From positions 25,273,501 through 25,337,500 of the forward strand of contig NC_079881.1 of assembly GCF_029227915.1 (NCBI RefSeq): DNA of 64,000 nt, given 5' to 3'. The stretch comes from Hydractinia symbiolongicarpus (lineage: Eukaryota; Cnidaria; Hydrozoa; Anthoathecata; Hydractiniidae). Shown here piece by piece: positions 36,001 to 48,150 of this stretch. The stretch's first letter is position 1. Each line of letters starts with the position of its first letter. Position numbers and translations under genes: made by a program. The notes under the pieces are model-generated. The model searched no databases and had not been told where the DNA came from. It saw only the letters and a list, made by a program, of their open reading frames with translations.

Positions 36001-39000
36001 ATCATTTTCGAAAACTACAAGTCTCATGCGTTTTAGTGGTGAAGAAATAATTTAAAAAATCGTTCGGAAAATGAGTTTACTCCCTGGGTATTTTCTTTGT
36101 ATACATTCGAATATACGGCCAAGCCGGGGATTTTCGGGAAATCCCGGGTTTTCGTTTGCCGGCGAATAAACTCCTTTTATTCAGCGTCTCATCAAAAACG
36201 AAATCATTTTTGAAAACTACAAGTCTCATGCGTTTTAGTGGTGAAAAAATAATTTAAAGGATCGTTCGGGAAGTGAGTTTACTCCCTGGGTACTTTCTTT
36301 GTATACTTTTGAATATACGGGCCGAGTCCGGGATTTACGGGAAATTGCGGGTTTTCGTTTGCCGGCGATTAAACTCATTTTATTCAGCGTCTCATCAAAA
36401 ATGAATTCGTTTTAGAAAACTACAAGTCTTATGCGTTTTAATGGTAAAAAATTAATTTAAAAAATTGTTCGGGAAATGAGTTTACCCCCAGTTTACTTTC
36501 TTTGTATACATTTGACTATACGGGTCAAGCCCAGGATTTACGGCAAATCGGGGGTTTTCGTTTGCCGGCGATTAAACTCCTTTTATTCAGCGTCTCATCA
36601 AAAATGAAATCATTTTTGAAAACTACAAGTCTCATGCGTTTTAGTGGTGAAAAAATAATTTAAAAAATCGTTCGGGAAATGAGTTTACTCCCAGTTTACT
36701 TTCTTTGTATACATTCGACTATACGGGTCAAGCCGGGGATTTACGGCAAATCGCGGGTTTTCGTTTACCGGCGATTAAACTCCTTTTATTGAGCGTCTCA
36801 TCAAAAATGAAATCATTTTTGAAAACTACAAGTCTCATGCAATTTAGTGGTGAAAAAATAATTTAAAGAATCGTTTGGGAAATGAGTTTACTCCCTGGGT
36901 ACTTTCTTTGTATACTTTTCACTGTACGGGCCGAGTCCGTGATATACGGAAAATCGTGGGTTTTCGATTGCCGGCGATTAAACTCCTTTTATTCAGCGTC
37001 TCATCAAAAATGAAATCATTTTTGAAAACTACAAGTCTCATGCCTTTTAGTGGTGAAAAAATAATTTAAAGAATCGTTTGGGAAGTGAGTTTACTCCCTG
37101 GGTACTTTCTTTGTATACTTTTGACTATACGGGCCGAGTCTGGGATATACGGGAAATCGCGGGTTTTCGTTTGCCGGCGATTAAACTCCTTTTATTCAGC
37201 GTCTCATCAAAAATGAAATCATTTTCGAAAACTACAAGTCTCATGCGTTTTAGTGGTGAAGAAATAATTTAAAAAATCGTTCGGAAAATGAGTTTACTCC
37301 CTGGGTATTTTCTTTGTATACATTCAAATATACGGCCAAGCCGGGGATTTTCGGGAAATCCCGGGTTTTCGTTTGCCGGCGAATAAACTCCTTTTATTCA
37401 GCGTCTCATCAAAAACGAAATCATTTTTGAAAACTACAAGTCTCATGCGTTTTAGTGGTGAAAAAATAATTTAAAGAATCGTTCGGGAAGTGAGTTTACT
37501 CCCTGGGTACTTTCTTTGTATACTTTTGAATATACGGGCCGAGTCCGGGATTTACGGGAAATTGCGGGTTTTCGTTTGCCGGCGATTAAACTCCTTTTAT
37601 TCAGCGTCTCATCAAAAATGAAATCGTTTTTGAAAACTACAAGTCTTATGCGTTTTAATGGTAAAAAATTAATTTAAAAAATTGTTCGGGAAATGAGTTT
37701 ACCCCCAGTTTACTTTCTTTGTATACATTTGACTATACGGGTCAAGCCCAGGATTTACGGCAAATCGCGGGTTTTCGTTTGCCGGCGATTAAACTCGTTT
37801 TATTCAGCGTCTCATCAAAAATGAAATCATTTTTGAAAACTACAAGTCTCATGCGTTTTAGTGGTGAAAAAATAATTTAAAAAATCGTTCGGGAAATGAG
37901 TTTACTCCCAGTTTACTTTCTTTGTATACATTCGACTATACGGGTCTAGCCGGGGATTTACGGCAAATCGCGGGTTTTCGTTTACCGGCGATTAAACTCC
38001 TTTTATTGAGCGTCTCATCAAAAATGAAATCATTTTTGAAAACTACAAGTCTCATGCAATTTAGTGGTGAAAAAATAATTTAAAGAATCGTTTTGGAAAT
38101 GAGTTTACTCCCTGGGTACTTTCTTTGTATACTTTTCACTGTACGGGCCGAGTCCGTGATATACGGAAAATCGTGGGTTTTCGATTGCCGGCGATTAAAC
38201 TCCTTTTATTCAGCGTCTCATCAAAAATGAAATCATTTTCGAAAACTACAAGTCTCATGCCTTTTAGTGGTGAAAAAATAATTTAAAGAATCGTTTGGGA
38301 AGTGAGTTTACTCCCTGGGTACTTTCTTTGTATACTTTTGACTATACGGGCCGAGTCTGGGATTTACGGGAAATTGCGGGTTTTCGTTTGCCTGCGATTA
38401 AACTCCTTTTATTCAGCGTCTCATCAAAAATGAAATCGTTTTTGAAAACTACAAGTCTTATGCGTTTTAATGGTAAAAAATTAATTTAAAAAATCGTTCG
38501 GGAAATGAGTTTACTCCCAGTTTACTTTCTTTGTATACATTTAACTATACGGGTCAAGCCCGGGATTTACGGCAAATCGCGGGTTTTCGTTTGCCGGCGA
38601 TTAAACTCCTTTTATTCAGCGTCTCATCAAAAATGGAATCATTTTTGAAAACTACAAGTCTCATGCGTTTTAGTGGTGAGAAAATAATTTAAAAAATCGT
38701 TCGGGAAATGAGTTTACTCCCTGGGTATATTCTTTGTATACATTCGACTATACGGCCAAGCCCGGGATTTACGGGAAATCGCGGGTTTTTGTTGGCCGGC
38801 GATTAAAGTCCTTTTATTCAGCGTCTCATCAAAAACGAAATCATTTTTAAAAACTACAAGTCTCATGCGTTTTAGTGGTGAAAAAATAATTTAAAAAATC
38901 ATTCGGGAAATGAGTTTACTCCCAGTTTACTTTCTTTGTATACATTCGACTATACGGGTCAAGCCCGGGATTTACGGGAAATCACGGGTTTTCGTTGGCC

Positions 39001-40254
39001 GGCGATTAAACTCCTTTTATTCAGCGTCTCATCAAAAATGAAATCATTTTTGAAAACTACAAGTCTTATGCGTTTTAATGGTAAAAAATTAATTTAAAAA
39101 ATCGTTCGGGAAATGAGTTTACTCCCAGTTTACTTTATTTGTATACATTTAACTATACGGGTCAAGCCCGGGATTTACGGCAAATCGCGGGTTTTCGTTT
39201 GCCGGCGATTAAACTCCTTTTATTCAGCGTCTCATCAAAAATGGAATCATTTTTGAAAACTACAAGTCTCATGCGTTTTAGTGGTGAAAAAATAATTTAA
39301 AAAATCATTCGGGAAATGAGTTTACTCCCTTGGTATATTCTTTGTATACATTCGACTATACGGCCAAGCCCGGGATTTACGGGAAATCGCGGGTTTTTGT
39401 TGGCCGGCGATTAAAGTCCTTTTATTCAGCGTCTCATCAAAAACGAAATCATTTTTAAAAACTACAAGTCTCATGCGCTTTAGTGGTGAAAAAATAATTT
39501 AAAAAATCATTCGGGAAATGAGTTTACTCCCAGTTTACTTTCTTTGTATACATTCGACTATACGGGTCAAGCCCGGGATTTACGGGAAATCACGGGTTTT
39601 CGTTGGCCGGCGATTAAACTCCTTTTATTCAGCGTCTCATCAAAAATGAAATCATTTTTGAAAACTACAAGTCTCATGCAATTTAGTGGTGAAAAAATAA
39701 TTTAAAGAATCGTTTGGGAAATGAGTTTACTCCCTGGGTACTTTCTTTGTATACTTTTCACTGTACGGGCCGAGTCCGTGATATACGGAAAATCGTGGGT
39801 TTTCGATTGCCGGCGATTAAACTCCTTTTATTCAGCGTCTCATCAAAAATGAAATCATTTTTGAAAACTACAAGTCTCATGCCTTTTAGTGGTGAAAAAA
39901 TAATTTAAAGAATCGTTTGGGAAGTGAGTTTACTCCCTGGGTACTTTCTTTGTATACTTTTGACTATACGGGCCGACTCTGGGATTTACGGGAAATTGCG
40001 GGTTTTCGTTTGCCTGCGATTAAACTCCTTTTATTCAGCGTCTCATCAAAAATGAAATCGTTTTTGAAAACTACAAGTCTTATGCGTTTTAATGGTAAAA
40101 AATTAATTTAAAAAATCGTTCGGGAAATGAGTTTACTCCCAGTTTACTTTCTTTGTATACATTTAACTATACGGGTCAAGCCCGGGATTTGCGGCAAATC
40201 GCGGGTTTTCGTTTGCCGGCGATTAAACTCCTTTTATTCAGCGTCTCATCAAAA

Positions 40255-40661
40255 ATGGAATCATTTTTGAAAACTACAAGTCTCATGCGTTTTAATGGTA
40301 AAAAATTAATTTAAAAAATCGTTCGGGAAATGAGTTTACTCCCAGTTTACTTTCTTTGTATACATTTAACTATACGGGTCAAGCCCGGGATTTACGGCAA
40401 ATCGCGGGTTTTCGTTTGCCGGCGATTAAACTCCTTTTATTCAGCGTCTCATCAAAAATGGAATCATTTTTGAAAACTACAAGTCTCATGCGTTTTAGTG
40501 GTGAAAAAATAATTTAAAAAATCGTTCGGGAAATGAGTTTACTCCCTGGGTATATTCTTTGTATACATTCGACTATACGGCCAAGCCCGGGATTTACGGG
40601 AAATCGCGGGTTTTTGTTGGCCGGCGATTAAAGTCCTTTTATTCAGCGTCTCATCAAAAAC
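40255..40661. repeat. Single-monomer tandem duplication, 203 bp, marked by ATGGAATC
   Basis: The ATGGAATC monomer occurs at 38633, 39241, 40255, 40458 and 41471, spacings of 608, 1014, 203 and 1013 bp. The 203-bp step at 40255/40458, with matching TTTAACTATACGGGTC before each, is a one-monomer duplication. The final spacing is 1 bp short because of ATTAACTCC (normally ATTAAACTCC) near 41440. Confidence 0.75.
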
Positions 40662-42264
40662 GAAATAATTTTTAAAAACTACAAGTCTCATGCGTTTTAG
40701 TGGTGAAAAAATAATTTAAAAAATCATTCGGGAAATGAGTTTACTCCCAGTTTACTTTCTTTGTATACATTCGACTATACGGGTCAAGCCCGGGATTTAC
40801 GGGAAATCACGGGTTTTCGTTGGCCGGCGATTAAACTCCTTTTATTCAGCGTCTCATCAAAAATGAAATCATTTTTGAAAACTACAAGTCTCATGCAATT
40901 TAGTGGTGAAAAAATAATTTAAAGAATCGTTTGGGAAATGAGTTTACTCCCTGGGTACTTTCTTTGTATACTTTTCACTGTACGGGCCGAGTCCGTGATA
41001 TACGGAAAATCGTGGGTTTTCGATTGCCGGCGATTAAACTCCTTTTATTCAGCGTCTCATCAAAAATGAAATCATTTTTGAAAATTACAAGTCTCTTGCC
41101 TTTTAGTGGTGAAAAAATAATTTAAAGAATCGTTTGGGAAGTGAGTTTACTCCCTGGGTACTTTCTTTGTATACTTTTGACTATACGGGCCGAGTCTGGG
41201 ATTTACGGGAAATTGCCGGTTTTCGTTTGCCTGCGATTAAACTCCTTTTATTCAGCGTCTCATCAAAAATGAAATCGTTTTTGAAAACTACAAGTCTTAT
41301 GCGTTTTAATGGTAAAAAATTAATTTAAAAAATCGTTCGGGAAATGAGTTTACTCCCAGTTTACTTTCTTTGTATACATTTAACTATACGGGTCAAGCCC
41401 GGGATTTACGGCAAATCGCGGGTTTTCGTTTGCCGGCGATTAACTCCTTTTATTCAGCGTCTCATCAAAAATGGAATCATTTTTGAAAACTACAAGTCTC
41501 ATGCGTTTTAGTGGTGAAAAAATAATTTAAAAAATCGTTCGGGAAATGAGTTTACTCCCTGGGTATATTCTTTGTATACATTCGACTATACGGCCAAGCC
41601 CGGGATTTACGGGAAATCGCGGGTTTTTGTTGGCCGGCGATTAAAGTCCTTTTATTCAGCGTCTCATCAAAAACGAAATCATTTTTAAAAACTACAAGTC
41701 TCATGCGTTTTAGTGGTGAAAAAATAATTTAAAAAATCATTCGGGAAATGAGTTTACTCCCAGCTTACTTTCTTTGTATACATTCGACTATACGGGTCAA
41801 GCCCGGGATTTACGGGAAATCACGGGTTTTCGTTGGCCGGCGATTAAACTCCTTTTATTCAGCGTCTCATCAAAAACGAAATCATTTTTAAAAACTACAA
41901 GTCTCATGCGTTTTAGTGGTGAAAAAATAATTTAAAGAATCGTTTGGGAAATGAGTTTACTCCCTGGGTACTTTCTTTGTATACTTTTCACTGTACGGGC
42001 CGAGTCCGTGATATACGGAAAATCGCGGGTTTTCGTTTGCCGGCGATTAAACTCCTTTTATTCAGCGTCTCATCAAAAATGAAATCATTTTTGAAAACTA
42101 CAAGTCTCATGCGTTTTAGTGGTGAAGAAATAATTTAAAAAAATCGTTCGGGAAATGAGTTTACTCCCTGGGTATTTTCTTTGTATACATTCGACTATAC
42201 GGGTCAAGCCCGGGATTTACGGCAAATCGCGGGTTTTCGTTTGCCGGCGATTAAACTCCTTTTA

Positions 42265-42278
42265 TTCAGCGTTCAGCG
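42265..42278. repeat. 7-bp micro-duplication inside one monomer
   Basis: TTCAGCG is present twice in a row (42265-42271 and 42272-42278), where all other monomers have it once before TCTCATC. This is a replication-slippage type change confined to one monomer. Confidence 0.92.
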
Positions 42279-42357
42279 TCTCATCAAAAATGAAATCGTT
42301 TTTGAAAACTACAAGTCTTATGCGTTTTAGTGATGAAAAAATAATTTAAAGAATCGT

Positions 42358-42763
42358 TTGGGAAATGAGTTTACTCCCTGGGTACTTTCTTTGTATACTT
42401 TTCACAGTACGGGCCGAGTCCGGGATTTACGGAAAATTGCGGGTTTTCGTTTGCCGGCGATTAAACTCCTTTTATTCAGCGTCTCATCAAAAATGAAATC
42501 GTTTTTGAAAACTACAAGTCTTATGCGTTTTAGTGATGAAAAAATAATTTAAAGAATCGTTTGGGAAATGAGTTTACTCCCTGGGTACTTTCTTTGTATA
42601 CTTTTCACAGTACGGGCCGAGTCCGGGATTTACGGAAAATTGCGGGTTTTCGTTTGCCGGCGATTAAACTCCTTTTATTCAGCGTCTCAGCAAAAATGAA
42701 ATCGTTTTTGAAAACTACAAGTCTTATGCGTTTTAATGGTAAAAAATTAATTTAAAAAAACGT
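42358..42763. repeat. Single-monomer tandem duplication, 203 bp, marked by TTTTCACAGTAC
   Basis: Two adjacent monomers share the private TTTTCACAGTACGGG (normally CACTGTAC) near 42399 and 42602. Both follow the TTTTAGTGATGAA variant. They are otherwise almost identical. Confidence 0.82.
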
Positions 42764-42959
42764 TCGGGAAATGAGTGTACTCCCAGTTTACTTTCTTTGT
42801 ATACATTTGACTATTCGGGTCAAACCCGGGATTTACGGCAAATCGCGGGTTTTCCTTTGCCGGCGATTAAACTCCTTTTATTCAGCGTCTCATCAAAAAT
42901 GAAATCATTTTTGAAAACTACAACTCTCATGCGTTTTAGTGGTGAAGAAATAATTTAAA

Positions 42960-45900
42960 AAAATCGTTCGGGAAATGAGTTTACTCCCTGGGTATTTTCT
43001 TTGTATACATTCGACTATACGGCCAAGCCAGGGATTTACGGGAAATCGCGGGTTTTCGTTTGCCGGCGATTAAACTCCTTTTATTCAGCGTCTCATTAAT
43101 AACGAAATCATTTTTGAAAACTACAAGTCTCATTCGTTTTAGTGGTGAAAAATAATTTAAAGAATCGTCGGGAAATGAGTTTACACCCTGGGTACTTTCT
43201 TTGTATACTTTTGACTATACGGGCCGAGTCCGGGATTTACGTGAAATCGCGGTTTTTGTTTGCCGGCGATTAAACTCCTTTTATTCAGCGTCTCATAAAA
43301 AATGAAATCATTTTTGAAAACTACAAGTCTCATGCGTCTAAGTGGTGAAAAAATAATTTAAAACATCGTTCGGGAAATGAGTTTACTCCCTGGGTACTTT
43401 CTTTGTATACATTCGACTATACGGGCCAAGCCCGAGATTTACGGGAAATCGCGGGTTTTCGTTTGCCGGCGATTAAACTCCTTTTATTCAGCGTCTCATC
43501 AAAAACGAAATGATTTTTGAAAACTACAAGTCTCATGCGTTTTAGTGGTGAAAAATAATTTAAAGAATCGTTCGGGAAATGAGTTTACTCCCTGGGTACT
43601 TTCTTTGTATACTTTTGACTATACGGGCCGAGTCCGGGATTTACGGGAAATCGCGGGTTTTCGTTTGCCGGCGATTAAACTCCTTTTATTCAGCGTCTCA
43701 TAAAAAATGAAATCATTTTTGAAAATTACAAGTCTCATGCGTCTTAGTGGTAGAAAAATAATTTAAAAAATCGTTCAAGAAATGAGTTTACTCCCTGGGT
43801 CCTTTCTTTGTATACATTCGACTATACGGGCCGATTCCGGGATATACGGGAAATCGCGGGTTTTCGTTTGCCGGCGATTAACCTCCTTTTATTCAGCGTC
43901 TCATCAAAAATGAAATCATTTTTGAAAACTACAAGTCTCATTCGTTTTAGTGGTGAAAAATAATTTAAAGAATCGTTCGGGAAATGAGTTTACTCCCTGG
44001 GTACTTTCTTTGTATACTTTTGACTATACGGTCCGAGTCCGGAATTTACGGGAAGTCGCGGGTTTTCGTTTGCCGGCAATTAAACTCCTTTTATTCAGCG
44101 TCTCATCAAAAATGAAATCATTTTTGAAAACTACAAGTCTCATTCGTTTTAGTGGTGAAAAAATAATTTAAAGAATCGTTTGGGAAATGAGTTTACTCCC
44201 TGGGTACTTTCTTTGTATACCTTTCACTGTACGGGCCGAGTCCGTGATATACGGAAAATCGCGGGTTCTCGTTTGCCGGCAATTAAACTCCTTTTATTCA
44301 GCGTCTCATCAAAAATGAAATCATTTTTGAAAACTACAAGTCTCATGCGTTTTAGTGGTGAAAAAATAATTTAAAGAATCGTTCGGGAAATGAGTTTACT
44401 CCCTGGGTACTTTCTTTATATACTTTTGACTATACGGGCCGAGTCCGGGTTTTAAGGGAAATTGCGGGTTTTCGTTTGCCGGCGATTAAACTCCTTTTAT
44501 TCAGCGTCTCATCAATAGCGAAATCATTTTTGAAAACTACAAGTCTCATTCGTTTTAGTGGTGAAAAATAATTTAAAGAATCGTTCGGGAAATGAGTTTA
44601 CTCCCTGGGTACTTTCTTTGTATACTTTTGACTATCCGGTCCGAGTCCGGAATTTACGGGAAATCGCGGGTTTTTGTTTGCCGGCAATTAAACTCTTTTT
44701 ATTCAGCGTCTCATAAAAAATGAAATCATTTTTGAAAACTACAAGTCTCATGCGTCTTAGTGGTGAAAAAATAATTTAAAAAATCGTTCGGGAAATGAGT
44801 TTACTCCCTGGGTACTTTCTTTGTATACATTAGACTATACGGGCCAAGCCCGGGATTTACGGGAAATCGCGGGTTTTCGTTTGCCGGCGATTAAACTTTT
44901 TTTATTCAGCGTCTCATCAAAAATGAAATCATTTTTGAAAACTACAAGTCTCATGCGTTTTAGTGGTGAAGAAATAATTTAAAAAATCGTTCGGGTAATG
45001 AGTGTACTCCCTGGGTATTTTCTTTGTATACATTCGACTATACGGCCAACTCAGGGATTTACGGGAAATCGCGGGTTTTCGTTTGCCGGCGATTAAACTC
45101 CTTTTATTCAGCGTCTCATTAATAACGAAATCATTTTTGAAAACTACAAGTCTCATTCGTTTTAGTGGTGAAAAATAATTTAAAGAATCGTCGGGAAATG
45201 AGTTTACACCCTGGGTACTTTCTTTGTATACTTTTGACTATACGGGCCGAGTCCGGGATTTACGTGAAATCGCGGTTTTTGTTTGCCGGCGATTAAACTC
45301 CTTTTATTCAGCGTCTCATAAAAAATGAAATCATTTTTGAAAACTACAAGTCTCATGCGTCTAAGTGGTGAAAAAATAATTTAAAACATCGTTCGGGAAA
45401 TGAGTTTACTCCCTGGGTACTTTCTTTGTATACATTCGACTATACGGGCCAAGCCCGAGATTTACGGGAAATCGCGGGTTTTCGTTTGCCGGCGATTAAA
45501 CTCCTTTTATTCAGCGTCTCATCAAAAACGAAATGATTTTTGAAAACTACAAGTCTCATGCGTTTTAGTGGTGAAAAATAATTTAAAGAATCGTTCGGGA
45601 AATGAGTTTACTCCCTGGGTACTTTCTTTGTATACTTTTGACTATACGGGCCGAGTCCGGGATTTACGGGAAATCGCGGGTTTTCGTTTGCCGGCGATTA
45701 AACTCCTTTTATTCAGCGTCTCATAAAAAATGAAATCATTTTTGAAAATTACAAGTCTCATGCGTCTTAGTGGTAGAAAAATAATTTAAAAAATCGTTCA
45801 AGAAATGAGTTTACTCCCTGGGTCCTTTCTTTGTATACATTCGACTATACGGGCCGATTCCGGGATATACGGGAAATCGCGGGTTTTCGTTTGCCGGCGA

Positions 45901-48150
45901 TTAACCTCCTTTTATTCAGCGTCTCATCAAAAATGAAATCATTTTTGAAAACTACAAGTCTCATTCGTTTTAGTGGTGAAAAATAATTTAAAGAATCGTT
46001 CGGGAAATGAGTTTACTCCCTGGGTACTTTCTTTGTATACTTTTGACTATACGGTCCGAGTCCGGAATTTACGGGAAGTCGCGGGTTTTCGTTTGCCGGC
46101 AATTAAACTCCTTTTATTCAGCGTCTCATCAAAAATGAAATCATTTTTGAAAACTACAAGTCTCATTCGTTTTAGTGGTGAAAAAATAATTTAAAGAATC
46201 GTTTGGGAAATGAGTTTACTCCCTGGGTACTTTCTTTGTATACCTTTCACTGTACGGGCCGAGTCCGTGATATACGGAAAATCGCGGGTTTTCGTTTGCC
46301 GGCAATTAAACTCCTTTTATTCAGCGTCTCATCAAAAATGAAATCATTTTTGAAAACTACAAGTCTCATGCGTTTTAGTGGTGAAAAAATAATTTAAAGA
46401 ATCGTTCGGGAAATGAGTTTACTCCCTGGGTACTTTCTTTATATACTTTTGACTATACGGGCCGAGTCCGGGTTTTAAGGGAAATTGCGGGTTTTCGTTT
46501 GCCGGCGATTAAACTCCTTTTATTCAGCGTCTCATCAATAGCGAAATCATTTTTGAAAACTACAAGTCTCATTCGTTTTAGTGGTGAAAAATAATTTAAA
46601 GAATCGTTCGGGAAATGAGTTTACTCCCTGGGTACTTTCTTTGTATACTTTTGACTATCCGGTCCGAGTCCGGAATTTACGGGAAATCGCGGGTTTTTGT
46701 TTGCCGGCAATTAAACTCTTTTTATTCAGCGTCTCATAAAAAATGAAATCATTTTTGAAAACTACAAGTCTCATGCGTCTTAGTGGTGAAAAAATAATTT
46801 AAAAAATCGTTCGGGAAATGAGTTTACTCCCTGGGTACTTTCTTTGTATACATTAGACTATACGGGCCAAGCCCGGGATTTACGGGAAATCGCGGGTTTT
46901 CGTTTGCCGGCGATTAAACTTTTTTTATTCAGCGTCTCATCAAAAATGAAATCATTTTTGAAAACTACAAGTCTCATGCGTTTTAGTGGTGAAGAAATAA
47001 TTTAAAAAATCGTTCGGGTAATGAGTGTACTCCCTGGGTATTTTCTTTGTATACATTCGACTATACGGCCAACTCAGGGATTTACGGGAAATCGCGGGTT
47101 TTCGTTTGCCGGCGATTAAACTTCTTTTATTCAGCGTCTCATTATTAACGAAATCATTTTTGAAAACTACAAGTCTCATTCGTTTTAGTGGTGAAAAATA
47201 ATTTAAAGAATCGTCGGGAAATGAGTTTACACCCTGGGTACTTTCTTTGTATACTTTTGACTATACGGGCCGAGTCCGGGATTTACGTGAAATCGCGGTT
47301 TTTGTTTGCCGGCGATTAAACTCCTTTTATTCAGCGTCTCATAAAAAATGAAATCATTTTTGAAAACTACAAGTCTCATGCGTCTAAGTGGTGAAAAAAT
47401 AATTTAAAAAATCGTTCGGGAAATGAGTTTACTCCCTGGGTATTTTCTTTGTATACATTCGACTATACGGGCCAAGCCCGAGATTTACGGGAAATCGCGG
47501 GTTTTCGTTTGCCGGCGATTAAACTCCTTTTATTCAGCGTCTCATCAAAAACGAAATGATTTTTGAAAACTACAAGTCTCATGCGTTTTAGTGGTGAAAA
47601 ATAATTTAAAGAATCGTTCGGGAAATGAGTTTACTCCCTGGGTACTTTCTTTGTATACTTTTGACTATACGGGCCGAGTCCGGGATTTACGGGAAATCGC
47701 GGGTTTTCGTTTGCCGGCGATTAAACTCCTTTTATTCAGCGTCTCATAAAAAATGAAATCATTTTTGAAAATTACAAGTCTCATGCGTCTTAGTGGTAGA
47801 AAAATAATTTAAAAAATCGTTCAAGAAATGAGTTTACTCCATGGGTCCTTTCTTTGTATACATTCGACTATACGGGCCGATTCCGGGATATACGGGAAAT
47901 CGCGGGTTTTCGTTTGCCGGCGATTAACCTCCTTTTATTCAGCGTCTCATCAAAAATGAAATCATTTTTGAAAACTACAAGTCTCATTCGTTTTAGTGGT
48001 GAAAAATAATTTAAAGAATCGTTCGGGAAATGAGTTTACTCCCTGGGTACTTTCTTTGTATACTTTTGACTATACGGTCCGAGTCCGGAATTTACGGGAA
48101 GTCGCGGGTTTTCGTTTGCCGGCAATTAAACTCCTTTTATTCAGCGTCTC
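42960..48150. repeat. Family A block 4: ten-monomer, 2023-bp higher-order repeat, about 2.5 copies
   Basis: Copy 1 is about 43030-45052, copy 2 about 45053-47075, and copy 3 is partial, about 47076-48150. The order of ten monomer subtypes is the same in each copy, and rare variants are shared: AAAACATCG (near 43361 and 45384), GGGTTTTAAGGG (near 44450 and 46473) and AACTTTTTTTATTC (near 44895 and 46918). Copy 3 has AAAAAATCG and CATTATTAACG instead of CATTAATAACG. The partial copy breaks off into family B. This is the clearest higher-order repeat in the window. It contains no gene. Confidence 0.9.

Larger units (their letters stand above)
33430..42960. repeat. Family B block 3 with family C inserts
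   Basis: Family B monomers (CATGCAATTTAG, CATGCCTTTTAG, TTAATGGTAAAAAATT, CCCAGTTTAC, ATGGAATC) are mixed on the left with short family C runs near 34150-34640, 35580-36240 and 37200-37430. The CATGCAATTTAG monomer starts at 33795, 35214, 36836, 38053, 39675 and 40892, spacings of 1419, 1622, 1217, 1622 and 1217 bp (7, 8, 6, 8, 6 monomers). The right part is pure family B. It contains no gene. Confidence 0.75.
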
